DNA of 64,000 nt. It comes from Rubrivivax sp. (lineage in GTDB: Bacteria > Pseudomonadota > Gammaproteobacteria > Burkholderiales > Burkholderiaceae_C). Within the stretch, counting starts at the first letter, position 1, and each line of letters begins with the position of its first letter. Shown here one piece after another: positions 11,263 through 21,921 of this stretch. Position numbers and translations under genes: made by a program. Below the pieces are notes generated by a model that was given only the letters and a program-made list of their open reading frames with translations, was not told where the DNA came from and searched no databases. Where the stretch lies: assembly GCA_022842595.1 (NCBI GenBank), contig JALHPF010000001.1, positions 1-64,000 of the forward strand, written 5' to 3'.

Positions 11263-12240
11263 TCAGTCCAGCAGGTCCAGCAGCCGCCGTGCGGCGACCG
11301 ATGCTGCCAGCGTGCCGGCCTGCAGCTCGGCCAGCACCTGCGGCAGGGCCTGGCGAACGGCAGGGTGCTGGCGAAACCGTTGGCGCAAGCCGGCTTCGAT
11401 GCGTTCCCACATCCACGCCTGGTCCTGCTGGCGGCGCCGCGCGGCCAGCTCGCCACTGGCCTGGCGGCGCGCATGGAATTCGTTCACCACACGCCAGAAG
11501 TCGGCCAGCCCCGTGCCCTGCAGTGCGCTCAGCTGCAGCACCTGCGTGCCTGCATGGGCATGCGGGCCCAGGAAGCGCAACGCGCTGGTGATCTGGGCCT
11601 GCGCACGCATGGCGGCGGCGGGGTCGATGTCGGCCTTGTTGATAACGACCAGGTCGGCCAGCTCCATCACGCCTTTCTTGATGGCCTGCAGGTCGTCACC
11701 GGCATTGGGCAGCTGCAGCAGCACGAACAGGTCGGTCATGCCGGCCACGGCGGTCTCGCTCTGGCCGACACCCACGGTCTCGACGATCACGATGTCGTAG
11801 GCCGCGGCCTCGCACACCAGCATCGCCTCGCGCGTCTTCTCGGCCACACCGCCCAGGTTGCCGCTGGCCGGACTGGGCCGGATGAAGGCCCGGGTGTCGA
11901 CCGACAGCCTCTCCATGCGCGTCTTGTCGCCCAGGATGCTGCCGCCGCTGACGCTGCTGCTCGGGTCGACGGCCAGCACGGCGACACGGTGGCCTTTCCC
12001 GACGAGAAACAGGCCCAGCGCCTCGATGAAGGTGCTCTTGCCAACACCGGGCACACCACTGATGCCCAGGCGCAGCGACTGGCCCGCGTGCGGCAGCAAG
12101 GCGTTCAGCAACTCGTCGGCCTGCGCCCGGTGGTCGGCGCGTGTGCTCTCCAGCAAGGTGATGGCCTTGGCCAGGGCGCGGCGCTGCACGGGGCCGGGTG
12201 GGGCCAGCAGTTGCTCGATCAGGGCAGGCTGAGTAGGCAT
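11263..12240 (-). CDS. meaB: Methylmalonyl-CoA mutase-associated G3E GTPase MeaB (ArgK)
   Basis: A 325-residue GTPase that protects and reloads the adenosylcobalamin cofactor of methylmalonyl-CoA mutase. P-loop GVPGVGKS is at 62-69, followed by [19 protein letters not shown] and an ETVGVGQSE switch region, all characteristic of MeaB/ArgK. It is separated from the mutase gene by a 529-bp palindromic element, which is unusual because the two genes normally adjoin. It is followed by pccB. Confidence 0.93.
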   Translation of the reverse strand: MPTQPALIEQLLAPPGPVQRRALAKAITLLESTRADHRAQADELLNALLPHAGQSLRLGISGVPGVGKSTFIEALGLFLVGKGHRVAVLAVDPSSSVSGGSILGDKTRMERLSVDTRAFIRPSPASGNLGGVAEKTREAMLVCEAAAYDIVIVETVGVGQSETAVAGMTDLFVLLQLPNAGDDLQAIKKGVMELADLVVINKADIDPAAAMRAQAQITSALRFLGPHAHAGTQVLQLSALQGTGLADFWRVVNEFHARRQASGELAARRRQQDQAWMWERIEAGLRQRFRQHPAVRQALPQVLAELQAGTLAASVAARRLLDLLD

Positions 12241-12260
12241 TGATTCGTCCAGCGCAGGCT

Positions 12261-12789
12261 GGCTGCTATCGGCCCGTTGCGGTCGTTCGTTTCTTGCCGG
12301 CTTGGTCCCTCTGCAAAGGCGGGCTGGGGCTGGCTGTGGCGCTTATCCTCGGCGGTCTCCGCTTCGCTCCGACTTCCCTGCGGTGCTCGGTCCCGCGGCC
12401 CCGCCGCCGAACTCGCTGCGTTCGCTGCGCTCACTGCGCTCAAACACCTGCGGCGAGTCAGAGGTTGATCCGCGCTGCGCGCGGGGGCCGCGGGCCCTGC
12501 GCTCCTCGGCGCCTCCCATGCGCGCCACAGCCAGCCCCAGCCCACCTTTGCAACCACCGTGTCTTCGCTCCACCGTGGCGCGCCGAGATGGTGTCTGGGC
12601 TGGGTGAGTCGGGTGGCCCCCGCAGCGAAGTAAAGGAGGAGCCCGCGGTCCGCCAGGTGCCCCAGGCACCTGGCGGGCCGTGGGCGGGGGACATGAGCGG
12701 AGGGGGCCATCCGGCTCGCCCAGCCCAAGGGACCCGCATCGACAGCCGAAGGGGTCCGAGCGAACGACCACAACGGGCCGATTGCTGCC
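12261..12789. repeat. Dispersed palindromic element, copy B (complete, 529 bp)
   Basis: The whole mutase-meaB gap is this element. Terminal inverted repeats of 29 nt at 12261-12289 and 12761-12789 match at 26 of 29 positions. A second, inner inverted repeat matches at 30 of 31 (12312-12342 and 12522-12552, core GGGCTGGGGCTGGCTGTGGC). The right 365 bp recur at 1-365. No plausible protein is encoded and no transposase is nearby, so it looks like a non-autonomous, MITE-like or REP-like element. The terminal core resembles short palindromes I recall as widespread in proteobacterial genomes. It splits an operon and could fold into a large RNA hairpin in the transcript. Confidence 0.85.
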
Positions 12790-12793
12790 ACCC

Positions 12794-14971
<2,178 letters not shown>

Positions 14972-15049
14972 GCAGGGACTCCTCGACGCGCCGGGCTGGG
15001 CCGGGCCCTGGCTCGGTCTCGAGGGTCCTGGGTGGCGCGCTGTTGTCCG

Positions 15050-15061
15050 TAATTATAAATT
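15050..15061 (-). promoter_or_regulatory. Candidate promoter and GntR operator upstream of the mutase gene
   Basis: TAATTATAAATT at 15050-15061 is an AT island in GC-rich DNA with the form AATT-N3-AATT. On the minus strand it contains a perfect TATAAT (-10) at 15052-15057, about 80 nt before the mutase ATG. A -35 element is weak. The same AATT-N3-AATT form (TAATTAAGAATT) occurs at 17791-17802, just upstream of the FadR-type GntR gene, suggesting a shared operator. This is an inference from two sites only. Confidence 0.4.
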
Positions 15062-15113
15062 CAGAATCGCGACACCGAACTGACAAGGCCGTTCCCCGCG
15101 CCCGGCTGCCCGT

Positions 15114-17645
15114 TCAGGCGGCGGCCAGTGCCTGCAGCGGGCGCCACTGCGCCAGAAGGACCGCCGCATCGAGCAGTTCGATGATGGCTTCGCCGCCTTC
15201 GGCGTCGTTCTTCAGCACCCGCACCATCCCCGCCAGCCAGGGGGCTCGCCCACGCAGGCCTTCGGGAGCTGGCTGGATATGCGCAGTGTCGACGTCGAGC
15301 ACGCTGATGATGTCGTCGACACGAAAGCCCATCAGCGGCTGGCCGGCCCGGGCCGGGTCGGCCAGCACGAGCACGGTGCCGTCGGTCAGCCGCGCCGGGT
15401 AGCTCACGCCGAACAGGCTGCGCGCGCACAGCACCGGCAGCAGGCCGCTGGCCGTGCCAGGCTGCACGTCGAGCAGGCCCGCCATGTGGGCGCCGGCCTT
15501 GGCCACACGCACCAGGCCGACCTGCGGTCGCGCTTCCAGCACGGCGCGCACGGGCAAGGCATAGCGGGCCGCGCCCACCTGGAACAGCGCCAGCTCCTCC
15601 ACCTGGCGTGGCTGGCAGTTGGCAGCCTCGTTCCGGGCCGCGGAGCGGCGGTGCGGCAAAGGGCGCAGGCTGCAGTCGAACAAGGACTGGCGGCGGCGCT
15701 CCAGGGTGCCCAGGCGCAACGCCACGAGGGCTCGCACGCGGTTGTCATAGCCGTCCTGCTGCTTGAACTCGCGGTATCCACCGGCCTGCAGGCAGGCCAC
15801 GGCATAGTGGGCACCCTCGTGTTCCACGACACCGTCCCGCAACGGGAACGGCAGGGTCGCGCCGGGCGCCCACGTGGCGTCGCTGCAGGACACCACGCGC
15901 CCCTTGCCGTCGACGAAGGCGGCCACGCCGGCGCGGCCATCGAGCACGTCGCCCAGCATGGCGCTGAACTCACGCTGGGCGTTGAAGACGATGGCGATGC
16001 CGCCGCTCAACCGGCCGCCGGCGGCTGCGCTTTCGCGCACGGCCGCCAGATAGGTGTAGGTGGGCACGCCTTCGCTGGCAGCGCAACCCTCGAATTCGCT
16101 GACGGCGTAGCGCTGGGCGTCCGTCAGCGCCCGCGTCGCCTGCAACCAGGAAGCCGGTACCGTGGTGCCGATCAGGCTGCGTTCGGCGTTGTCGTTCGAC
16201 ACGCCACACACCACGCCCGCAGCGTCGTAGACGACGAGCCGGGTGTAGACGGTATACAGGCCGTTGATGGTTGCAAGCACGGCATTCAGCTGTTCCGTGC
16301 CACTGGCGTCGACCGGGCCGGCCAGCACCCGCTGCAGCACGGGCGACAGCGCCCACCAGCGGCAGTCGTTCGCACGCTCGTAGAGGTTGCGGTCCATGAT
16401 GTCTGCGGCCAGCCGTGCGAGTTCGCCCGATTGCTGCTGCGCCCGGCCCAGCGACGTGCGGTACAGGTCGCGGATGGCCAGCCCGGTGCGGTCGCGCATG
16501 CGCATGCCGGTATCGTTCACCTGCTGCAGCACGGCCTTCAGGTTGTGGCGGGCCTGCTGATTCGCGTCGGCCACGAGCCGGCCGTTCCAGACGACGCGGC
16601 GCAGGTTGCGGTTGATCACGTCCACTTCGCGCTGGATGCGGCGAAGTTCGTCGTTGTCCAACGAAACACCCTCCTGCATGTCTGCCAGTTCGTGCCGGGC
16701 ACGGAAGGCGGTGCTCAGCGACACCAGTGCCATGGCCTGCCAGCCGGGCCCCATGTAGCCCTGGTAGCCGCGTGTGGGGCAGCGCATGGCCAGGTATTCG
16801 CGGCCGGCGAAGGCGATCAGTTCCACCTTGCCGGGTTCGGCCACTTCCAGCAGGGTGCCCAGCGGTACATGGGCTTCGTCGTGGCTGACGACGACGCGCT
16901 GCTGCGTGTCCAGCAGCACCAGCGCAATCTGCCGGTGCGCCCGATTCAGGTCGCTGAAGATGCGTTGAAGCTCGTCGGCCAGGCGAAAGCGCAGCACCAG
17001 CACACCCAGGCGCTGCCCGCGCGCGCTTTCGATGCGGTGGGCGTACAGCAAGGTGGACGTGGCGGAGGCCGCCAGGTCGCTGCTGCCATGACGTTCAACG
17101 TAACCCGGCGCTGCCAGGGCCTCGGCCACCACCGGGTCGCAGCTGACCAGAGCTTGGCCGCTGCCATCCAGTCGGGCCAGCACCTGGCCGTCGGGGGCCA
17201 GGGCCACGATGTCGTCGTAGACCGTGTACTTTTCGCGGTAGGCCGCCAGACGCGCCACCATGGCCGGTTGCAGTGCGGCACGGTCGTCGGCCGAGGCGGC
17301 ACAGAAGTCGCGCAAGACATCGTCGGTGGCCAGGAAGCCGACATCGGCGGTGCGCTCGAACAGGTTGCGCACCAGGATGTCGATGCCGCACTGGGCGGTC
17401 GAGGCCAGCTCGTCGCCCAGTTCGGCCAGCGCTTCATGGCCCAGCTGCCGCACCAGCCGGCCCTGCAGGTCGGCAAAACGTTCGCGCGTTTCCGACAGGG
17501 TGGGCAGGATGGCCTCGGCGTCGACCGGGCAGCTGATCGAGGAGCTGGCCTCGATCATCGACCAGAGCAAGCCCAGGTCCTTCAGGTCGCGGTCGGCCGA
17601 CTGGACACGGCGCATGTTGGGCAGGAGCTCTTCGACCAGGTTCAT
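15114..17645 (-). CDS. Soluble two-sensor-domain protein with C-terminal CheW domain
   Basis: An 843-residue protein. Residues ~683-843 form a CheW-like domain (EELALFQVGAARYALPVRAV... FRVDDIISVLDVD... WLAGMVRVLK), the kind that docks on CheA and receptors. The N-terminal ~680 residues look like two Cache/GAF-type sensory modules (around 100-290 and 430-620) separated by a helical stretch. I see no signal peptide, no transmembrane segment and no methyl-accepting hairpin, so it is probably a cytoplasmic sensor that plugs directly into a chemosensory array. The start at 17645 is chosen because the upstream extension is not protein-like. It is divergent from the GntR gene. Confidence 0.65.
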   Translation of the reverse strand: MNLVEELLPNMRRVQSADRDLKDLGLLWSMIEASSSISCPVDAEAILPTLSETRERFADLQGRLVRQLGHEALAELGDELASTAQCGIDILVRNLFERTADVGFLATDDVLRDFCAASADDRAALQPAMVARLAAYREKYTVYDDIVALAPDGQVLARLDGSGQALVSCDPVVAEALAAPGYVERHGSSDLAASATSTLLYAHRIESARGQRLGVLVLRFRLADELQRIFSDLNRAHRQIALVLLDTQQRVVVSHDEAHVPLGTLLEVAEPGKVELIAFAGREYLAMRCPTRGYQGYMGPGWQAMALVSLSTAFRARHELADMQEGVSLDNDELRRIQREVDVINRNLRRVVWNGRLVADANQQARHNLKAVLQQVNDTGMRMRDRTGLAIRDLYRTSLGRAQQQSGELARLAADIMDRNLYERANDCRWWALSPVLQRVLAGPVDASGTEQLNAVLATINGLYTVYTRLVVYDAAGVVCGVSNDNAERSLIGTTVPASWLQATRALTDAQRYAVSEFEGCAASEGVPTYTYLAAVRESAAAGGRLSGGIAIVFNAQREFSAMLGDVLDGRAGVAAFVDGKGRVVSCSDATWAPGATLPFPLRDGVVEHEGAHYAVACLQAGGYREFKQQDGYDNRVRALVALRLGTLERRRQSLFDCSLRPLPHRRSAARNEAANCQPRQVEELALFQVGAARYALPVRAVLEARPQVGLVRVAKAGAHMAGLLDVQPGTASGLLPVLCARSLFGVSYPARLTDGTVLVLADPARAGQPLMGFRVDDIISVLDVDTAHIQPAPEGLRGRAPWLAGMVRVLKNDAEGGEAIIELLDAAVLLAQWRPLQALAAA

Positions 17646-17790
17646 GGCAATTCCAGATGGCGGGAATGCGTCGAAGAATAGGTAGCCAACGGGCCGGCAA
17701 GCGCCAGATAAGCAGGCGCGGGCCAAGCCATCTCGCGCCCATGCACACGAGTGGTGCAGCAGCCATCAGAAACTGCACTCACCGGGTTCA

Positions 17791-17803
17791 TAATTAAGAA
17801 TTA
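17791..17803. promoter_or_regulatory. Candidate GntR operator between the CheW-domain gene and gntR
   Basis: TAATTAAGAATTA at 17791-17803 is a near-palindrome (TAATT-AAG-AATTA) in otherwise GC-rich sequence, 33 bp before the GntR start codon. It has the same AATT-N3-AATT form as the site over the mutase promoter at 15050. It could serve autoregulation and control of the divergent CheW-domain gene. Confidence 0.4.
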
Positions 17804-17835
17804 GAAACCCCATCCCATCCTGCAGCATAGCCCGC

Positions 17836-18501
17836 ATGCCTGCCCGAGCCTCGAGCCCCGCCACACCACCCGCCCGGTCGCTGGCGCCACGCGCGCTGTA
17901 CCTGGATGTGGCCGAGCGGCTGCGCCAGCAGATCTACACCCGCGATCTGGCCCCGGGCTGCTGGATCGACGAACAGGCCCTGGCGGCCAACTACGGCATC
18001 AGCCGCACGCCTCTGCGCGAGGCGTTGAAGGTGCTGGCCGCCGAAGGGCTGGTGACGATGAAACTGCGGCGCGGCGCCTACGTGACCGAGGTGTCTGCCG
18101 ATGACGTGACCCAGGTCTACCACCTGCTGGCGCTGCTGGAAAGCGACGCGGCGCGCACCGTGGCGGCCCGCGGCCAGCCCGAAGCCTTGACCGCCCTGGT
18201 GGCGCTGCACGAAAGGCTGGAAAAACAGGTGCGCCAGCGCGACGCCTTCTTCGCCACCAACGAGGCCTTTCATCTGGCACTGCTGGAAGCGGCGGGCAAC
18301 CGCTGGGCGCTGCAGTTGGTGAACGACCTGCGCAAGGTGATGAAGCTCAACCGCCACCACTCGCTGCTGCAGCGCGGCCGGCTCGTCGATTCGCTGGCCG
18401 AACACCGGGCGCTGATGCAGGCGCTGCTGCTGGGGCAGGCCGACGAGGCGGCGCGCCTGATGCAGGCCCACTTTGCCAGCGGCTTGAAGGCAGCGCTTTA
18501 G
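17836..18501 (+). CDS. GntR-family regulator, FadR/FCD subfamily
   Basis: A 221-residue one-component regulator. The winged helix-turn-helix spans residues ~24-78 (LAANYGISRTPLREALKVLAAEGLV, with a RRGAYV wing). An all-helical FCD ligand-binding domain follows; His and Asp/Glu residues in NEAFHLALLEAAGN and EHRALMQALL fit the usual metal site. FCD regulators usually sense organic acids or acyl-CoA-related metabolites. Its site-sharing with the mutase promoter suggests control of propionate metabolism, but the effector is not readable. Confidence 0.85.
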   Translation: MPARASSPATPPARSLAPRALYLDVAERLRQQIYTRDLAPGCWIDEQALAANYGISRTPLREALKVLAAEGLVTMKLRRGAYVTEVSADDVTQVYHLLALLESDAARTVAARGQPEALTALVALHERLEKQVRQRDAFFATNEAFHLALLEAAGNRWALQLVNDLRKVMKLNRHHSLLQRGRLVDSLAEHRALMQALLLGQADEAARLMQAHFASGLKAAL

Positions 18502-18592
18502 CTCGCAAGGGCCTGCATGCACGGGCCCATGACGCGCTTGTCAGGGCCGGCGCCAGCCGTTACAACCGTGGCAGGCAACCCGGGGCGAGGCC

Positions 18593-19513
18593 TTGAACGA
18601 CGTCTTCATCAGCTATGCGCGGGCCGACAGGGCGCTGGCAAGCCGCCTGGCCAACACGCTCGAAGGACAGGGGCTGAAGGTCTGGTGGGACCACGATCTG
18701 GCACCGGGCCAGAAGTTTGCGGCCGTCATTTCCGAGGAACTGGCCACCGCGCGCTGCGTGGTCGTGCTGTGGTCGCAGGCTTCGGTGGCTTCGCACTGGG
18801 TCAGCGATGAGGCGTCGGAGGGCCTGCGCCGTGGCGTTCTGGTGCCGGCCGTGCTCGAACAGGGAGCCCAGCCCCCGCTGGGCTTTCGGGGCCTGCAGAC
18901 GGCCGATCTGTCGGCCTGGGCCGCAGGCCGCGACAGCGACGAACTGCAGCGTCTTTGCGCAGCAGTGGCAGCCCTGGTGCAGGGCCTGAGGCCACCACCT
19001 CCGCCCCCGCCTCCTCCACCGCCACCCCCACCACCCCCGCCTCCTCCACCAGGCACGAGCCGCCTGAAGCGCAACATCGGTATCGGGCTGGCCGTGCTCG
19101 TGGGCGTGGCCGCCTACCAGTCCTGGCAACAGGGGGAGTTCGACCAGCTGACCGGCGAGAACATGCCGATGGCAGCAGCCCCGATACAGGGGCCCCTGAA
19201 CTGGAGAGACCACATCCTGAACTACAACGGCCACATCCAGTGGGACGGCCAGAGTCCGGTGGCCAATCTGTCGGCGACGATGTTCGACGCACCCACCGGC
19301 CGCAACCTGGGCATCCGCCAGGTCTCTGCCAGTGCCACCCCGTACGGGCCTCGACAGGTTGAATTCATCGCGGTCTTCGACGTGCCTTTCGACAGCGAAA
19401 ACCCCGCCCGGCACATGCACCGCGTGGCACTGCGCTTCGCCCACGATGGCGCCCGCTGGAACTTCATGGGCAACTGCACCCCCTGGCCCGGCAAGCCGCA
19501 AGAGTGCATGTGA
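18593..19513 (+). CDS. Membrane-anchored TIR-domain protein with polyproline linker
   Basis: A 306-residue protein, TTG start at 18593 preceded by GGGCGAGG. A TIR domain spans residues 1-130 (DVFISYARADRALA, DHDLAPGQ box-2-like loop, SHWVSDEAS). Glu73 is at the position of the NADase catalytic Glu of TIR enzymes. A run of 20 prolines (134-153) uses mixed Pro codons. A single hydrophobic segment follows at ~161-176 and then ~125 residues of unknown fold ending in a Cys-containing GNCTPWPGKPQECM. The topology suggests a cytoplasmic TIR and a periplasmic sensor or anchor. No classical defence partner gene is adjacent. Bacterial TIR proteins include antiphage NADases, but scaffold roles are also known. 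Confidence 0.75.
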   Translation: MNDVFISYARADRALASRLANTLEGQGLKVWWDHDLAPGQKFAAVISEELATARCVVVLWSQASVASHWVSDEASEGLRRGVLVPAVLEQGAQPPLGFRGLQTADLSAWAAGRDSDELQRLCAAVAALVQGLRPPPPPPPPPPPPPPPPPPPPGTSRLKRNIGIGLAVLVGVAAYQSWQQGEFDQLTGENMPMAAAPIQGPLNWRDHILNYNGHIQWDGQSPVANLSATMFDAPTGRNLGIRQVSASATPYGPRQVEFIAVFDVPFDSENPARHMHRVALRFAHDGARWNFMGNCTPWPGKPQECM

Positions 19514-19519
19514 CAGCGT

Positions 19520-19548
19520 GGCCGGCCCACTGCAGCAGCGGGCCGGCC
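19520..19548. terminator. Hairpin between convergent TIR and gltA genes
   Basis: GGCCGGCCC (19520-19528) and GGGCCGGCC (19540-19548) form a perfect 9-bp stem with an 11-nt loop, centred between the stops of two convergent genes. There is no long T run on either side, so it may be a weak or Rho-assisted bidirectional terminator. Confidence 0.5.
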
Positions 19549-19558
19549 TGCGCCGTAA

Positions 19559-20869
19559 TCAGCGCTGCGCGATGGGCTGGACGTCGCGGTGCTTGGCGCC
19601 GACGAACAGCTGGCGCGGACGGCCGATCTTGTATTCCGGGTCGCCGATCATCTCGTTGAGCTGGGCGATCCAGCCCACCGTGCGCGCCAGTGCAAACACC
19701 GCGGTGAACAGGCTCACCGGAATGCCGATGGCGCGCTGCACGATGCCGCTGTAGAAGTCGACGTTCGGGTAGAGCTTGCGGCTGACGAAGTAGTCATCTT
19801 CCAGCGCGATCTTCTCCAGCGCCATGGCCAGCTTGAACAGCGGGTCGTCGCCCAGGCCGGTGGCGGCCAGCACTTCATGGCAGGTTTCGCGCATGAGCTT
19901 GGCGCGCGGGTCGTAGTTCTTGTAGACGCGGTGGCCGAAGCCCATCAACTTGACGTTGCTGTTCTTGTCCTTCACGTTCTTGATGAACTCGCCGATCTTC
20001 TCGACCCCGCCGTTGCGCTGGATCTCTTCCAGCATGTTCAGCGCGGCTTCGTTGGCGCCGCCGTGGGCCGGGCCCCACAGGCAGGCGACGCCGGCGGCGA
20101 TGGCCGCGAACGGGTTGGTGCCGCTGCTGCCGCACAGGCGAACGGTGCTGGTGCTGGCGTTCTGCTCGTGGTCGGCGTGGAGGATGAAGATGCGGTCCAT
20201 CGCGCGCACGAGCACATCGTTGGGCACGTAGTCTTCGCAGGGCGTGCCGAACATCATGCGCATGAAGTTGGCGCTGTACGACAGGTTGTTCTGCGGGTAG
20301 ATGTAGGGCTGGCCGATGCCGTACTTGTAGGCCATGGCCACCAGCGTGGGCATCTTGGCGATCAGCCGGATGGCGCTGATGTCGCGGTGCACCGGGTTGT
20401 TGATGTCGGTACTGTCGTGATAGAAAGCCGACAACCCCCCCACCAGGCCCGTCATCACGGCCATCGGGTGCGCGTCGCGGCGGAAACCACGCAGGAAGAA
20501 CTGCATCTGCTCGTTCACCATCGTGTGGGTGCTGACGAGCCGGTCGAAGTCCTTCTTCTGCTGCGGGTTCGGCAGTTCGCCCTTCAGCAGCAGATAGCAG
20601 GTTTCCAGGAAGTCGCAGTTCGTGGCCAGTTGCTCGATGGGGTAGCCGCGGTACAGCAGTTCACCCTTGTCACCGTCGATGTAGGTGATGGTGCTGTTGC
20701 ACGAGGCCGTCGACAGGAAACCCGGGTCGTAGGTGAACTTGCCCGTTTGCGCGTACAGCTTGCGGATGTCGATGACGTCCGGACCGATGGTGCCCTTGTA
20801 CAGGGGCAGTTCCATGCTGGGGCTGCCGTCGGAAAACGACAGGGTGGCTTTGACGTCGGAAGAGATCAT
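19559..20869 (-). CDS. gltA: Citrate synthase (type II)
   Basis: A 436-residue enzyme that condenses oxaloacetate and acetyl-CoA. It shows the hexameric bacterial-type N-terminal beta domain ([22 protein letters not shown]) and catalytic region [26 protein letters not shown] and the C-terminal arginine region [13 protein letters not shown]. It is the last gene of the minus-strand run sdhC-sdhD-sdhA-sdhB-sdhE-gltA, an order common in Burkholderiales, and its product feeds the same cycle. Confidence 0.97.
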   Translation of the reverse strand: MISSDVKATLSFSDGSPSMELPLYKGTIGPDVIDIRKLYAQTGKFTYDPGFLSTASCNSTITYIDGDKGELLYRGYPIEQLATNCDFLETCYLLLKGELPNPQQKKDFDRLVSTHTMVNEQMQFFLRGFRRDAHPMAVMTGLVGGLSAFYHDSTDINNPVHRDISAIRLIAKMPTLVAMAYKYGIGQPYIYPQNNLSYSANFMRMMFGTPCEDYVPNDVLVRAMDRIFILHADHEQNASTSTVRLCGSSGTNPFAAIAAGVACLWGPAHGGANEAALNMLEEIQRNGGVEKIGEFIKNVKDKNSNVKLMGFGHRVYKNYDPRAKLMRETCHEVLAATGLGDDPLFKLAMALEKIALEDDYFVSRKLYPNVDFYSGIVQRAIGIPVSLFTAVFALARTVGWIAQLNEMIGDPEYKIGRPRQLFVGAKHRDVQPIAQR

Positions 20870-20900
20870 CGCAAGTGCCTTTCTAGAGGGTGCGTGCAGG

Positions 20901-21179
20901 TCAGTTCGGCGGTTGCCGCAAGAGCGTCAGCACTTCGCGTACAGCCGGTGAGTCGCTCAGTTCGGCGAGGTCCTGCGCTTCCTTGCGCCGCAGCAGCAGG
21001 TCGAGCAGGTCGTTGTCCGCCAGGTCCATCAGGGCTTCCAGACCCCGGGCTTGGTGGACGGTCAGCGTCTCCTGGTGCCGGCTGAAGAAGCGTTCGATGA
21101 ACAGGTCGTTCTCGAGCAGGCCGCGCCGGCAGCGCCAGCGCAGCTTGCTGAGTTCACGTTCACCGAGGCGGGCTTCCAT
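20901..21179 (-). CDS. sdhE: Succinate dehydrogenase flavinylation factor SdhE
   Basis: A 92-residue helical protein of the SdhE/SDHAF2 family. The signature RGLLE (residues 19-23, within [18 protein letters not shown]) is intact. It promotes covalent FAD attachment to SdhA. It lies between sdhB and gltA, 22 bp after sdhB. Confidence 0.93.
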   Translation of the reverse strand: MEARLGERELSKLRWRCRRGLLENDLFIERFFSRHQETLTVHQARGLEALMDLADNDLLDLLLRRKEAQDLAELSDSPAVREVLTLLRQPPN

Positions 21180-21201
21180 GCCGGTTCTTCAGAATCTGGG
21201 C

Positions 21202-21906
21202 CTAAACGGCGCGGCGGACCATGAGTTCCTTGATCTTGCCGATCGCCTTCGTGGGGTTCAGCCCCTTCGGGCAGACGTCCACGCAATTCATGATCGTGTG
21301 GCAGCGGAACAGCCGGTAAGGATCTTCCAGGTTGTCCAGGCGGCCGCCGGTGTCCTGGTCGCGGCTGTCGGCAATGAAGCGATAGGCCTGCAGCAGGCCG
21401 GCCGGGCCGACGAACTTGTCCGGGTTCCACCAGAAACTGGGGCAGCTGGTCGAGCAACTGGCGCACAGGATGCACTCGTACAGGCCGTTGAGCTCGTCGC
21501 GTTCTTCCGGCGACTGCAGGCGTTCCTTCTCGGGCGGCTGCGTGTCGTTGACGAGATAGGGCTTGATGCTGTGGTACTGCTTGAAGAACAGCGTCATGTC
21601 GACGATCAGATCGCGGATGACGGGCAGCCCCGGCAGCGGCTTGAGCACGATCGTGCCTGGCAGCGTGCGCATGTTGGTCAGACAGGCCAGGCCATTCTTG
21701 CCGTTGATGTTCATGGCGTCGGAACCGCACACGCCTTCACGGCAGCTGCGGCGGAAACTCAAGGTGGGGTCGACGGCCTTGAGCTTGTTCAAGGCATCGA
21801 GCAGCATGCGTTCGCTGCCGTCGAGTTCCACCTGCAGCGTCTGCATGCGCGGCTTGGCGTCGGTATCAGGGTCGTACCGGTAGATCTGGAAGGTGCGGAG
21901 ACTCAT
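21202..21906 (-). CDS. sdhB: Succinate dehydrogenase iron-sulfur subunit
   Basis: A 234-residue subunit of complex II on the cytoplasmic face of the inner membrane. The 2Fe-2S ligands are in SCREGVCGSDAMNINGKNGLAC. The 4Fe-4S and 3Fe-4S ligands are in CILCASCSTSCP and CHTIMNCVDVCPKGLNP. It carries electrons from SdhA flavin to the quinone site. It follows sdhA by 15 bp. Confidence 0.97.
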   Translation of the reverse strand: MSLRTFQIYRYDPDTDAKPRMQTLQVELDGSERMLLDALNKLKAVDPTLSFRRSCREGVCGSDAMNINGKNGLACLTNMRTLPGTIVLKPLPGLPVIRDLIVDMTLFFKQYHSIKPYLVNDTQPPEKERLQSPEERDELNGLYECILCASCSTSCPSFWWNPDKFVGPAGLLQAYRFIADSRDQDTGGRLDNLEDPYRLFRCHTIMNCVDVCPKGLNPTKAIGKIKELMVRRAV

Positions 21907-21921
21907 CGCTTGGCTGCTCTC

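Noticed and set aside
18990-19050. Simple-sequence (CCN) slippage tract in the TIR gene
   Set aside because: All four Pro codons are mixed irregularly, so it is not a uniform microsatellite and unlikely to be a phase-variation tract.
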